Positions 63,701-64,000 of a stretch of DNA of 64,000 nucleotides are shown one piece after another; position 1 is the first letter of the stretch; the number at the start of each line of letters is the position of its first letter. The stretch is taken from NCBI GenBank assembly GCA_902590705.1, contig CACIXU010000005.1:48527-112526 (forward strand), read 5' to 3'. The notes beneath the pieces were generated by a model. That model was not told the origin of the DNA and ran no database searches. It saw only the letters and a list, made by a program, of their open reading frames with translations. The translations under genes were made by a program, and so were the position numbers. This stretch comes from an uncultured Bacteroidota bacterium. Lineage in GTDB: Bacteria > Bacteroidota > Bacteroidia > Flavobacteriales > Flavobacteriaceae.

Positions 63701-64000
63701 TCATCAACCTCAACTATGGCTGTAGGTGGAATTTTAACCTTTACTGCTACTTATACTATAGAACAGGCTGCAGCTTATACGGGTAAATTGATCAATATCG
63801 CCAATGTCACTGGCTCATCTCCAGGCAATGTTGGAGACGTTTCCGATGTTTCAGATGATGGTGATGACAGTGACGGTAATACCACTGACGATCCAACTGA
63901 AATTGAAACTTTCCCGAAAGCTATTTTCGAGGTTACCAAGACATTTACTGTTACTCAAAATGATGGTAACGATAAGAATAACGCTAACGATGTTATAAAC
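33791..64000 (+). CDS. Giant repetitive secreted surface protein (DUF11-type Ig-like modules), partial at 3' end
   Basis: The ORF track lacks this gene because it has no stop in the window: 10,070 codons stay open from TTG 33791 to base 64000, roughly 1 MDa so far. The TTG start gives a normal signal peptide (LRKIFKINVFRIIAILMGIF ... FAFSQ); the ATG at 33839 would lose its basic part. About 55 modules of 125-150 residues follow. Each reads roughly EVTKTA-x-V-x-D-x-NGDG-x-x-x-xGD-x-I-x-YTI, then NTGNVTL, DTLTD, GTL-x-xGE-x-x-TYTATY and SDTSDDGDDTDGN. This is the DUF11/conserved-repeat adhesin type. I checked frame continuity at 38993, 43085, 47366, 48953, 59156 and 63803. A C-terminal type IX secretion domain is expected but lies outside. 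Shadow ORFs of both strands in this region should be ignored. Confidence 0.9.
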   Translation, partial: MRKIFKINVFRIIAILMGIFLTQFAFSQTKSMNITSFTDVTDIDGSGTITAGDVINFNLHVKNDGNIQLNNLNFSDTSVKRLDNNSTVGTVTFTYQSSSQSNAAGTLISNETEIYSGTYTLTSSDISAGGISFGVTGQSSSPGQSNDVNDISDDGNDGDGNTSNDRNIVTAGQTAGSIEVNKFFSGYQDVDGNGVWSPGDIVTYGVEVINNGYQEIITIVPDDALVDGGGNAKALTAPFTPPGVVFQGSTHGNISDAGAGNGTTTGTLLVGEKVEYQATFTLDQATIDSGQIRNCFSAQAIVKSTGANVNDSLDTCVDTTIPHVPVIEVTKIASVDDVNNSSTNDVGDIITYDIFIENKGNVTISGIGFNETFTDGLGNSLSLTSGPTYVSSTKSSAQGTLSISEIERYRATFQISASAANSGQINNSLKVTANSPGQTNNVSDTSDDGIDDDGNTADDPTVTTATIVKSLDVTKRAQVIDNGDGEIGAGDIIRYTITVLNTGQINLSNLFFSDNLRNGVGTIRNYDAPGISGGSNNPLQPNQSYTYTASYTIQAGDTATGQIENQVTVLAKSNPSGGFDVSDVSDDGIDTDGNLVNDKTITLLNIQTGVEVVKTAVLTDDGDGLPSAGDVITYTIVILNTGNVTLENLNLSDVHKRGPFASGTVVPFDSGPTFTSATAGSSSTLLLAGGQLTYTATYTVVGADVTAGLMSNRATIAADDVTAANNSVSDNSDDGDDLDGNTTDDPTEVKLTYDGKLDVSKTVQVTQADPNKIELGDTAVYTIVVTNTGNVRLTNIALNDQLSGVNGVSLSLDSPGVKFVSSSGGSASGTLEVGESASYTATFTVNQEAIDQTGFQNTVEATGRDPANALVSDDSDDADDSDGNRLNDPTVTPIPADPSIDVVKTSSHQDLDGDGEISAGDRINYTITISNTGNNTLGVDGAPSGELVVQDIISTIAGTHTPTVVGPSFVSSSLGSNFGVIKPNEMAIFSAYVIITQDIVNAGGLSNIASVTAQDPSNTAITDTSDDGDDNDGNLTNDPTIDVIPANPSINIVKTVTVSDTNGNGINDIGDVANYTITISNTGNIDIASLLVTDTLSGLSTGTLSLSQSLTFVSASRGSNSDVLLVNEQANYIAKFTINQTAADLGGMRNIVTASGVDNANSTTISDTSENVDTVINSNPSITVTKTVAAVDNDSDSEIGVGDTLVYTITILNTGNQTLKDFTFTETFKDLENNVRSLSTSITTSDANELPPGQTKTYSATYVITQSDVDNGGLSNSVVVVASNLTNNIFVNDTSDDGDTGAGNTNSDPTLYQIAADPSLDVTKTFVNNDLNGDGIISTGDKLTYTILVKNTGNITQASLYVTDVITDLASNTRNLDNSNLPQFVSNSMGSTQGTLKSGEVATFTATYTIVAADVTAGGVINQATAKTFYYPNGINPVLRAQDISDDGDDTDGNTTDDRTISYTGIIPSFKVIKTATKVDDGNGIDNVGDQVVFTITVSNTSQDQINNLEFVDTITSSRGNSMSLVGTPTFVSATSGSNSTTLTVNGTITFTATFTVNDLSIKDGGLFNTITFKGSSARNPFPGELDTKDISDDGNTGAGDTGDDPTFVPLGTDSDSDGIPDNLDIDDDNDGVLDTFEQCIDFNLDGTSFETYYKPGVPVNPSENKNSQFPGRTVAPPFTSVNGDGEIWDNRTDGNNVNWSPAPGLGSNFYFIELLQNAFLAGTTSPTNKREYWNETSAGIGDFDRIMVEEVVYPNTTYTLSFYHKDGGLLEASHADGGSTLLQIQSFQTDYAVDQLTEAPTNWAQQTFQFTTDANTHRIAILFSAYAPGVNVSIQLDGISIEPQETCQGDIDNDTVGNGLDLDSDNDGIYDVVESGNGEFDTNNDGRIDSNDTGFVDNNDNGAHDSIESRTPTDTDSDTTVDMFDLDSDNDNCNDSKEAGYTDGDNDGKLGNSPITQDANGKVTSGSDGYTPPLDQNSNGIKDYQEVSYDVACFSENLTVDMTKAAQKIDVNSDGVLGLNDKILYTVVVSNTGVISYTIQLTDVLTNESSQTIQNLDLEFVGLTTPTTFNVPENLLKRSAGFNYTSNNSFNNSLWHKTGADNNSRIGMIQTLRTQPAEALVYFTPSSGATENQSKLSTGLQVLPKLQNGNYKSLVTKSSPGFANLTATNPSYNHFIRFRNTDNYTGESDPESKKWFYQEVSGLQPNTQYTVSVFAYPYQNTYTGSATFNNGFQFVFHDSGSGETWTDVDGNYLTNWNNAQKSPRFYFDDMQVYRFSHTFTTDASVGTTRVGIAPPYAGNNGAWFYGIQLEEGPSMSPVYTYTYNNAVSATTASVSADPRVIELGPGNAATYQVTLTLTQSIVDNHQKLVNTATVTGTFTTPAGISLQATSTSDDPSTLAVDDPTIVNLTVTPSVEITKTASVTDLDSSGNVNLGDIITYTITVSNTGQTPLNNIDITDSLTGLDTGTLSLSTTLTFITSTAGSPSNTLAVGEVSTFMVTFTVNQDAVNFGGTRNVASVEANAPRVIGGTQTVTDTSLNVDHPISKSPSITVTKTVQATDNDLDGEIGVGDSLLFTISILNTGDVTLKDFDLNDTFTDLDTNTLSFSTSLTTTDPNELAPGQIKTYTVTYTLNASSVDNGGVVNSVVVSATDVQGLQTVSDTSDDGLTGGGDTGADPTVYSITSTPSLEVTKTVSETDLDGDGLVSAGDVLIYTVKVKNNGNVTLRSIYLEDVLTDISSNTRSLNAGGIVFNSSSNGSPFRTLIVDEVATYTASYTIVAGDVTAGGVMNQVIARAYVFPEGVQTLHAIDHSDDGDDTDGNTQDDKTITFTGVLNSFEVTKTAAKVDDGNGVDNLGDKIVFTITVSNTGTDQIDGLTFVDTLTSARGASLSLDSTPVFVSGTNASTATTLTVGGVITYTATFTVNQLSLDEGGVFNTITFSGSSARNPESTDDTSDVSDDGDDTDGNTEDDPTFFAVGLDNDGDGIPDLLDIDDDNDGVLDSFEKCIDFQLDGTSFDNYDTGGGPVNTATNFNSKFPQSNVVAPFSSVDGRGRIWDPRVVNGVNWTAAPVPGTNPFFMELLQSATISGTADPSNTRTYWNETSHGIDDFDRIMVQEFVYPNTTYNLTYYHMDGGISSSTYADGASTLVQVQGMDSDFAVDQLAVTPSGWTQQTFQFTTGPNTNRIAVLLSAYAPGSNVAILVDSIVLSSQVTLTCDVDGDSKGNGIDIDSDNDGIYDVKEAGYQSYDTNGDGMIDVNDTGFVDANNNGAHDAIEGLSPTNTTTSTVVDMFNLDSDNDGCNDVIEAGFTDPNGDGKLGGNPVTVNSNGKVTSGSDGYTAPLDQNANGVEDYVDTTWDINCLNPGLSITKAANPIDINGDGLIQLNDQIVYTIIVTNTSEVSVTFTLSDTLTNQLSETILQPELVWLGTSSNVLIYPPFNYIRKSSNFSFNGNYNTWDSNYWHIEYAHYSSAAYYDHHPSYDQPWIPTLDDTYIYFAGATTGATTANTGLTEGYTDNTGGNAQGYKAVSAQNYYNHFIHFVNSASNYSQNNNWEKNWKYIEIPNLEDNTQYTLSVFTLPRDNNTTAYSSNEYADGFYLMFHDDSDGKSWTSNYSTNWTNAQKSTRFYLESYKVKRFSHTFTTGTNVGTTRVGIQYPHTNGYGIRFYGIQLEKGDSMSPIYTYTYTSTPDVSSATPLSINTDPRLGTLAPGVSATYVVTLTLDQSIIDSAQELYNKVDAVVSFTSPSGVSVTMSSTSDDPSTPAVNDPTYTNLDNLKGIEVEKKVKQITDTNSNGQNDAGDVIKYEVTLTNSGQTNLADFEITDILQTSTGTKSIEVDPLIGKSQNYFWYSWSIDNNNWDWQTSGSIGGNQVGDNNYGSIPYKIVDHNGRYQVQNTLPTWNTLPSQGITNNSNDDNTYMWYVYVNGTSSSYDDDYVFKTMRLKPNTTYTISVYGKKTAATIAPWHFVIHDGKDTNYNWADAIKSQDFELGQTTYLNRYTYTFTTSANAGTNNARVGLHPPSNSLGSNVRFWGIQLEEGNEAGTYIYNYGKNPTRNWENEVLDGVTYSYSNYGDKYLKLYDGGTGEPVYNRWHPGYPNSNASPSTNRYNYAYFHPTSNSANYINTHNTQSFRHIVEIENQSSVVTDVTNYDYIGEYQGHHYFKKESSPTYWYNAANQIDAAFSQYGKEAYMYIPNSEAEHNFVKAQLTSNNYWLGIFKDSYDDPQRSYTDRWRDVKGNYMSSAESREYVSTISAGSSITFTYDYTITTEDVNAGVISNSITITSRSQSVTDISDDGDDSDGNTEDDPTETTMFTTSSLEATKTVSSTDVNGDGIIGVGDKAVFTIVVSNTGNTDITSLQLSDTLTDFDNVALSLDGAITLTNSYTLNENRSAGGSSDGFDNMTSFYNGDYNADFWRVAGYFYKNGTNFTVNDAYFYDNFRAVVEVDELTNSITSLGSDNDVLIGQYNGHSYFYLNNTYDFSEHLYNIRNSPEKPYMVEFNTMEEWNWFKTQAVGIPNNQNYWIGLVRPHKYENDWGIDYDAGWEWYKSKVLLSGNGGGSSSSSPTLETTLLAGSSYTYTVTYTITQSDLETGGVSNSLFVSGQDPFTAVVSDVSDDTDDTDGNLVDDSTILTLTRSPSLIVTKSATVSDVNGNSLNDSGDVVTYTIVVSNTGNIRLSSVTLSDTLEDAYFTDISSSVMGPIFVSATLGSSEGTILVGEQATYTASVTITPAMLSNGFIANTVVATASTTAGVVTDSSDDPSTAEDNDPTRTFLQTNPSINITKTVTQTYENGDGFLSPGDVITYTIIVSNTGNLNLLNPQLTDTTVDGAGNTLSTTTFTLTNATAGSSLSEILTSGQLTLQMSYTLEQSTVNSGLVSNSIVISSVPFGQSTPVTDVSDDPTTAAADDPTVLNIPETTGVDLEKTYETIDVNNNGAVDLGDVIRYKFTITNNGNTDLQNITISDNLVGGAASTTLTQQIATDRATVNGLRQSYYIDNNNSNQTGSSGINENTSQPQYVPDGIEYVLPAGLFTNDDLTNSNKWNNLISEGRGYIRVNDSNPSGGHQITNNGYGALAIRGNNAYSNTYLTYPVQPNTTYTFSVYAMGSLGTQITLFTHGGFNPPATNQNVQSSEVSKTFTFDQNYKYKRYEIVFTTGASVGTGRFGFSPKQYGTWSYFWGAQIEEGAGATPYIFTKNSVLSKVATNIGDYAGTISSNSSKTLTGLYTITSDAVDQGFINNRATVNASTVNSTVVTDTSDDGDDTDGNTTDDHTFTQIDAFPSLDVMKTFIWQDSNSDSKVNVGDLISYSITISNTGDSTVKNYTLEDTFKNSLGADLTYTGQPALVSASQGSSVGTIKSGEKQVYSAQFIINDLAFSTPFVTNSIKVTGDSNGLTDNVSDTSDDGDDTDGNTEDDPTITFMEPDGKVEATKTFEIIDSDGDGETSVGDVIRFIIQIENIGNTALSSITLVDVLTDEDGNTLTLSEEPFFFSSTQSSTVGNLKIGESAYYRALFIVDQQSFDSGSIRNYVDVTASSSYGTNDVTDRSDDGNDGDGNTTDDVTVVPLFAAAQINVIKTATVFDGNGDGITGAGDTINYVITVENTGITGLGTVTLVDTLTDGNGGALTLANGPNYEANSSSQNSPEGSLAAGETARYLASYVISNDAALTGKIINSVTVSATSVSDSTVVSDVSDDNDDTDGNVLDDPTEVLIILTPQIQVTKSAVVTQNNGNAINDLGDTIVYTITITNTGNVNLNNLTVTDTLTDFSGAGLTLTTTPTFLSGTNANASSINIGGVAIFRATFTINQQAVDTGGVSNVAFVTAASTVDASKVASDTSDDPNTAAADDKTAISITATPSIQITKLAAVSDPDSNGIDIGDTITYTIVATNTGDLTLSNIKLTDTLTDANSTSLSLSSGPTITSGSSSSLAVGGAIIYQATFVITQPAVDSGSVINIANVTASSPSGSDDVTDSSDDPTTAAANDPTVVSITSSPSIRVLKAVSVTDNGDGKLGKGDILQYDISIENTGDVTLKSITVTDTLTDGNSSTMNLSSGLYYAGSDGGSPQGELKVGEKVDYIGFFIINQQAVDSKSVINIATGSATTPSGGTVTDTSDDPNTATPNDPTIVNMTVTPSIEVTKTVSVTDTNGDGVTGANDLIYYTIVVENTGDQTLTGITLVDQLSDGNGQPLSLLNGPTYDGLSGSKGSNQGTALPGETHKYTAIYLISEAAAQTPRISNIVIATASSPGQTNNVSDTSDNGNDIDGNTVDDSTDVVVSPSPAIEATKTANVIDNNSNGSNDPGDTIVYTITIQNTGNVSLTNISLVDTLTDNNDNALSLDSGPTFVSANGGSPEGTLGFSEIATYTATYTIEPAAAFTTKIKNQVTVSASGGGVNVSDISDNGIDNDGNQFNDKTEVSTSAQASIEAIKTASVSDTNGNGLTDAGDIITYKIGIRNTGGVPLENLSINDVLKDGNGTNLALNALPSFESASAGSASTTIAISGVVTYTADYTISTDASYSGSIVNTVTVQANGQGGSGIVTDQGDDPSTGAANDATVVDIDPFAALDVTKTTTITDEGDGIVGAGDVINYTIRAKNIGNVTLTGVTVSDTLTDGNSATLTMSTGPSFSGSDKGSNTGTLLAGETATYIAYYIISDAAAATLQIRNSAVVIASSPGQSNNVSDTSDDGDDTDGNTEDDKTITDITPRPLMEISKTASVTDNGDGINGANDVITYNITIKNTGNVNLSNVLIDDNLKDGNGGALSITGPALTSNTAGSSTSTILTNGILTLTATYTIEDNAANTTQIINTVSVTSSSPSNTNDVSGSDTVTVTTVSNAGMEVTKTVTVTQNDGNATNDSGDILTYTIKIENTGNLTLSNLTLNDQLTDGGGGNLTLTSGPTFSSATAGSTSTTVAVGGVVSYTATFNITQNAANTGSINNTVTVVGSTPSGNGDVSDVSDDGDDTDGNTTNDPTVVQTTSDVSIEVTKSAAYVDNNSNGKIDTGDRINYTIIVNNTGNVDLTGLKIQDVLTDGNGGALTLSTSPTFASASAGSTSSTIEAGDQVTFSASYIIEQAAANTGSIINRATAIASSPGQTDDVTDQSDDPNTGAANDATIVSITPSPAMEVTKTVAVIENGDGFLGIGDTVKYTIAIENQGNVPLTSIVISDTFTDIGSNTMTLTTTPTFDFADLGSSQGSIAPGEKAYYNATFLVDQASIDAGGLHNQVSVTATSTGGTVSDTSDDGIDNDGNTTDDVTVLLIDPNPVLLVTKTATVSDSAGDGVNLGDVITYTISIENKGNVTLNSLTISDTIKDGNGANLSLDGPPSFVSATTSSTSTTLQVGGTATFTVSYTINQQAVDSGRVENSALGTASSPSGVQTSDTSDDGDDSDGDIDDDPTITLLTATPTLVVTKSAVLNDPDSNGVDLGDTITYTIVVTNTGDLTLSNVVITDTLTDANSSSLSLNSGPTLTAGDASNLGVGAALTYQATHVITQQGVDSGSVINIAKATASSPGQSGNVSDTSDDPSTAAADDPTVVSITSTPSLEVEKSLIITDNGDGVTGVGDIARYTITVQNTGNITLNNVTVSDTLTDANSNTLNLDSGPSFSGSDQGSAQGVLKPTEKATYIAFYIIDQAAIDSGGIINIAKGISGSVSDTSDDPNTAAANDPTSISITSSPSLEVTKTATVNDNNADGETGAGDIINYTIAIRNNGNVTLSGLTISDTLTDGLGNSLTLGNPGGQPQYSATSMGSGVGTVKPGETQTYTGFYVISPAAASTDKVVNSAIVTASSPGQTNNVSDTSDDGDDNDGNTTDDSTDVSISPKPSVEATKTATVSDTDGSGLNDPGDIIIYTITVENTGNVTLTSITLDDTLTDHNGNALSLDSGPTFVSANAGSPEGTLSGGETATYTASYTIGSSAAYSGSVRNRVVVTSSSPGNTGDVIDISDNGNDNDGNQFNDHTVVATTAQASIQTVKTATVSDTNGNSLTDAGDIIIYQVGVTNTGGVNLESLSFVDTLKDGNGQTLSLDAQLSFVSATTSSTSTTLIPTGVVTYTAQYTITNDASYSGSIVNRAVASANVEGTNNQISDQSDDPATAAANDDTTVSIDPVPGLEVTKIATVTDEGDGFVGAGDVINYTITVKNIGNVTLTGVTVSDTLTDGNGSNINLTSGPFYSGANQGSAQGTLKAGETSTYRAYYIISETVAATMALANRVIATGSSPGNTNNVNDTSDNGDDTDGNTVDDLTVTEITPRPSIEISKTALVQDQNSNSKTDQGDIINYTITVTNTGNVPLNAVNLTDTLTDNNNNSLSITGPSFASSTLGSGAGSLLPGESATYNANYMIEQNAANSGAIINTVSVTASSPGETNNVSDTSDDGDDTDGNTVDDKTIVQTQSDATIEVTKTAQVTQNDGNITNDVGDLITYTITVENTGNVDLSNIQITDNLKDASNNNLSLTTSLTRNYPVVEINVTVGVASLGGNAYYFDGVEKAQITLERGRVYKFIQSSGTNVSHPIAFSTTSNGTHGGGGAYNTGVISSGTAGNNGAYTQITVDQNLTALYYYCVNHSGMGSNFVISNPSNIITASTVATYTGTYLIEQSAANTGKVINSVTVVGSSPGNNGDVSDVSDDGDDTDGNTTNDPTEIITSTDFSIAVVKTATVNDNNSNGKVDVGDRIDYSITVSNTGNADLTGLKIQDVLTDGNGGALTLSTSPTFASASAGSTSSTIEAGDQVTFSASYIIEQAAANTGSIINRATAIASSPGQTDDVTDQSDDPNTGAANDATIVSITPSPAMEVTKTVAVIENGDGFLGIGDTVKYTIAIENQGNVPLTSIVISDTFTDIGSNTMTLTTTPTFDFADLGSSQGSIAPGEKAYYNATFLVDQASIDAGGLHNQVSVTATSTGGTVSDTSDDGIDNDGNTTDDVTVLLIDPNPVLLVTKTATVSDSAGDGVNLGDVITYTISIENKGNVTLNSLTISDTIKDGNGANLSLDGPPSFVSATTSSTSTTLQVGGTATFTVSYTINQQAVDSGRVENSALGTASSPSGVQTSDTSDDGDDSDGDIDDDPTITLLTATPTLVVTKSAVLNDPDSNGVDLGDTITYTIVVTNTGDLTLSNVVITDTLTDANSSSLSLNSGPTLTAGDASNLGVGAALTYQATHVITQQGVDSGSVINIAKATASSPGQSGNVSDTSDDPSTAAADDPTVVSITSTPSLEVEKSLIITDNGDGVTGVGDIARYTITVQNTGNITLNNVTVSDTLTDANSNTLNLDSGPSFSGSDQGSAQGVLKPTEKATYIAFYIIDQAAIDSGGIINIAKGISGSVSDTSDDPNTAAANDPTSISITSSPSLEVTKTATVNDNNADGETGAGDIINYTIAIRNNGNVTLSGLTISDTLTDGLGNSLTLGNPGGQPQYSATSMGSGVGTVKPGETQTYTGFYVISPAAASTDKVVNSAIVTASSPGQTNNVSDTSDDGDDNDGNTTDDSTDVSISPKPSVEATKTATVSDTDGSGLNDPGDIIIYTITVENTGNVTLTSITLDDTLTDHNGNALSLDSGPTFVSANAGSPEGTLSGGETATYTASYTIGSSAAYSGSVRNRVVVTSSSPGNTGDVIDISDNGNDNDGNQFNDHTVVATTAQASIQTVKTATVSDTNGNSLTDAGDIIIYQVGVTNTGGVNLESLSFVDTLKDGNGQTLSLDAQLSFVSATTSSTSTTLIPTGVVTYTAQYTITNDASYSGSIVNRAVASANVEGTNNQISDQSDDPATAAANDDTTVSIDPVPGLEVTKIATVTDEGDGFVGAGDVINYTITVKNIGNVTLTGVTVSDTLTDGNTSTLNMSSGPSFSGSDKGSNTGTLLAGETATYIAYFIISDAAAATQKISNSAVAIASSPGQSNNVSDTSDDGDDSDGNTVDDPTVTDINPTPGIEITKTVNVNDVNNSTKNDIGDIVTYTIKVENTGSVPLTNIGVTDVFKDGNGGVLNLTGPVLTSNTAGSSTSTMAVGGILTFTATYTIEQAAAYTGKLINIANVTGSSPGNVGDVSDVSDDGDDSDGNTTDDPTEIETFPKAIFEVTKTFTVTQNDGNDKNNANDVIN
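38629..39770 (+). other. TSP3-like calcium repeats and globular domain in the giant protein, copy 1
   Basis: Residues about 1613-1993 start with DSDSDGIPDNLDIDDDNDG, a thrombospondin type 3-like calcium motif. Next comes a domain of about 200 residues (CIDFNLDGTSF to QLDGISIEP) with PNTTYTLSFYHKDGG and a HRIAILFSAYAPG strand, which looks like a lectin-like beta-sandwich. More TSP3 motifs follow (DLDSDNDGIYDVVE). Confidence 0.65.
39997..40770 (+). other. Jelly-roll carbohydrate-binding-like insert 1
   Basis: Residues about 2069-2326 interrupt an Ig-like module after its DVLTN-x-x-x-Q strand. Marks are GLQPNTQYTVSVFAYP, a HTFTTDASVGTTRVGI strand and the closing motif WFYGIQLEEG followed by SPVYTYTY. 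This ending is common in CBM4/9-like domains and phage structural jelly-rolls. The module resumes with LGPGNAATYQVTLTL. Confidence 0.6.
42721..43860 (+). other. TSP3-like calcium repeats and globular domain, copy 2
   Basis: This is the paralogue of the block at 38629, with DGDGIPDLLDIDDDNDGVLD, CIDFQLDGTSFDNY, PNTTYNLTYYHMDGG and DLDSDNDGCNDVIEAG. Length and motif order are conserved, so the unit was duplicated together with its flanking Ig-like modules. Confidence 0.65.
44080..44840 (+). other. Jelly-roll carbohydrate-binding-like insert 2
   Basis: This is the counterpart of insert 1 in superrepeat copy 2 (residues about 3430-3683), with DNTQYTLSVFTLPRDNN, HTFTTGTNVGTTRVGI and RFYGIQLEKG followed by SPIYTYTY. 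The N-terminal part is rich in Tyr, His and Asn and has diverged strongly from insert 1. Confidence 0.6.
45301..45930 (+). other. Jelly-roll carbohydrate-binding-like insert 3
   Basis: Residues about 3837-4046, with LKPNTTYTISVYGKK, APWHFVIHDGKDTNYNW, TYTFTTSANAGTNNARVGL and RFWGIQLEEG. It is directly followed by a C-type-lectin-like insert in the same module. Confidence 0.6.
45931..46505 (+). other. C-type-lectin-like insert 1, halves in swapped order
   Basis: Residues about 4047-4238. First comes a segment like the C-terminal half of a C-type lectin domain (NRWHPGYPNSNAS to FRHIVEIEN). Then follows one like the N-terminal half: GEYQGHHYFKKESSPTYW, YIPNSEAEHNFVKAQL, NNYWLGIFKD. Cysteines are absent. 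The host module resumes with SAGSSITFTYDYTI. Confidence 0.55.
46921..47440 (+). other. C-type-lectin-like insert 2, halves in swapped order
   Basis: Residues about 4377-4550. A short segment ending NFRAVVEVDE precedes GQYNGHSYFYLNNTYDFSEH, MVEFNTMEEWNWFKTQ, NYWIGLVRP and GWEWYKS. This is the same order of halves as in insert 1, again without cysteines. Confidence 0.5.
48721..49360 (+). other. Jelly-roll carbohydrate-binding-like insert 4
   Basis: Residues about 4977-5190, with PNTTYTFSVYAMGSLGTQ, RYEIVFTTGASVGTGRFGF and YFWGAQIEEGAGATPYIF. The interrupted Ig-like module continues with ISSNSSKTLTGLYTI. Confidence 0.6.
50475..55120 (+). repeat. Higher-order repeat B, copy 1 (11 modules)
   Basis: This block contains eleven consecutive Ig-like modules whose order is echoed in the next block. 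Examples are the DPDSNGIDIGDT module (near 51360) matching 55980, and the DEGDGIVGAGD module (near 53470) matching 58090, offset 4626. The first one or two modules are less clearly paired, so the left border is approximate. Confidence 0.65.
54805..58224 (+). repeat. 3,420-bp direct repeat, copy 1
   Basis: Identity to 59797-63216 at a fixed offset of 4992. The left border is GTT-GATCTAACGGG against GCT-GATCTAACGGG, and the right border GATGGGAA-TGG against GATGGGAA-CAC. I saw no difference when comparing lines, and the shadow ORFs of the track are duplicated with identical translations. The length is a multiple of three. Confidence 0.9.
55121..60112 (+). repeat. Higher-order repeat B, copy 2 (11 modules)
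   Basis: The length is 4992 bases, the same as the offset of the large identical repeat. It is longer than copy 1 because the tenth module carries a cupredoxin insert. The first eight modules lie within the block repeated exactly in copy 3. Confidence 0.75.
59131..59475 (+). other. Cupredoxin-like insert with complete copper-ligand pattern
   Basis: Residues about 8447-8561 interrupt an Ig-like module. The segment has a NAYYFDGVEKAQITLERGRV start, His in NVSHPIAFSTTSNGTHGGG, and Cys, His and Met in LYYYCVNHSGMGSNFVI. The His, Cys, His, Met order is that of type-1 copper sites. The copy-1 partner module near 54266 lacks the insert, which accounts for most of the 366-base difference between repeat offsets. 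Confidence 0.7.
59797..63216 (+). repeat. 3,420-bp direct repeat, copy 2
   Basis: This is the second copy of the block at 54805. The two are separated by 1,572 bases of related but diverged modules that include the cupredoxin insert. Confidence 0.9.
60113..64000 (+). repeat. Higher-order repeat B, copy 3 (truncated by window end)
   Basis: The first part is base-identical to copy 2. After 63216 the sequence changes to a version closer to copy 1: SGSDKGSNTGTLLAGETATY is shared with 53640, and LTSNTAGSSTST with 54060. The block is therefore a mosaic. Confidence 0.75.

Noticed and set aside
34760-63998. Dozens of ORFs on the minus strand and in other plus frames within the giant gene, some repeated exactly at a 4992-base offset
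   Set aside because: They are shadows of the repetitive coding frame. Their low-complexity Ser/Val/Pro content mirrors the module DNA, and they have no start context.
33791-64000. The periodic repeats considered as a CRISPR array or satellite DNA
   Set aside because: The units are several hundred bases long, stay in one reading frame and encode conserved Ig-like modules.

Overview
The window is AT-rich DNA that looks like a marine member of the Bacteroidota (Flavobacteriia). Supporting signs are many secreted proteins and lipoproteins with Flavobacteria-style signal peptides ending in SQ or SC, TAnnTTTG-like promoter boxes instead of Shine-Dalgarno sites, DUF6090 and TPR-LuxR regulator families, sulfatase-rich glycan loci and a giant surface protein. 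No rRNA, tRNA, CRISPR or transposase was seen, and the genus cannot be named from sequence alone.

Region 1 (1-14.3 kb) is a patchwork of small, mostly monocistronic genes. They are dominated by secreted SnoaL/NTF2-like proteins on the minus strand, many sharing a near-identical 5' leader. The rest are small lipoproteins, DUF1330, DUF6090, a penicillin-binding-type serine hydrolase, OB-fold, cupredoxin, OsmC and DoxX-like proteins, and a CotH-like protein. Two genes here are broken by a single in-frame TAG (a small membrane protein and a DinB-like protein).

Region 2 (14.3-30.9 kb) is a glycan-degradation locus. On the minus strand are a CE1/PHB-depolymerase-like esterase lipoprotein, a PQQ dehydrogenase with cytochrome c domain, and an ADP-ribosylglycohydrolase-fold lipoprotein. 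Divergently on the plus strand is a tight operon of sulfatase (interrupted by TAA), sulfatase, sulfatase, GH127-like beta-L-arabinofuranosidase, sugar permease, ribokinase and two tandem sulfatases. No SusC/SusD pair is present. The enzymes suggest desulfation and cleavage of a sulfated, pentofuranose-containing glycan, followed by pentose uptake and phosphorylation.

Region 3 (31.5-64 kb) begins with a TPR-transmembrane-LuxR regulator and a stand-alone HTH protein. Eight bases after the latter, from a TTG codon, starts an open frame of 10,070 codons that runs off the window; the ORF track missed it. It encodes a secreted megaprotein of about 55 Ig-like (DUF11-type) modules. Each module opens with an EF-hand/dockerin-like calcium loop and closes with an Asp-rich SDDGDDTDGNT-type linker. 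One loop of the module has repeatedly been replaced by unrelated domains: four jelly-roll carbohydrate-binding-like domains, two C-type-lectin-like domains that appear circularly permuted, and one cupredoxin. The gene grew by nested duplication: an older 4.1-kb tandem pair, and a younger 11-module higher-order repeat whose last two copies share a 3,420-bp stretch that appears identical.
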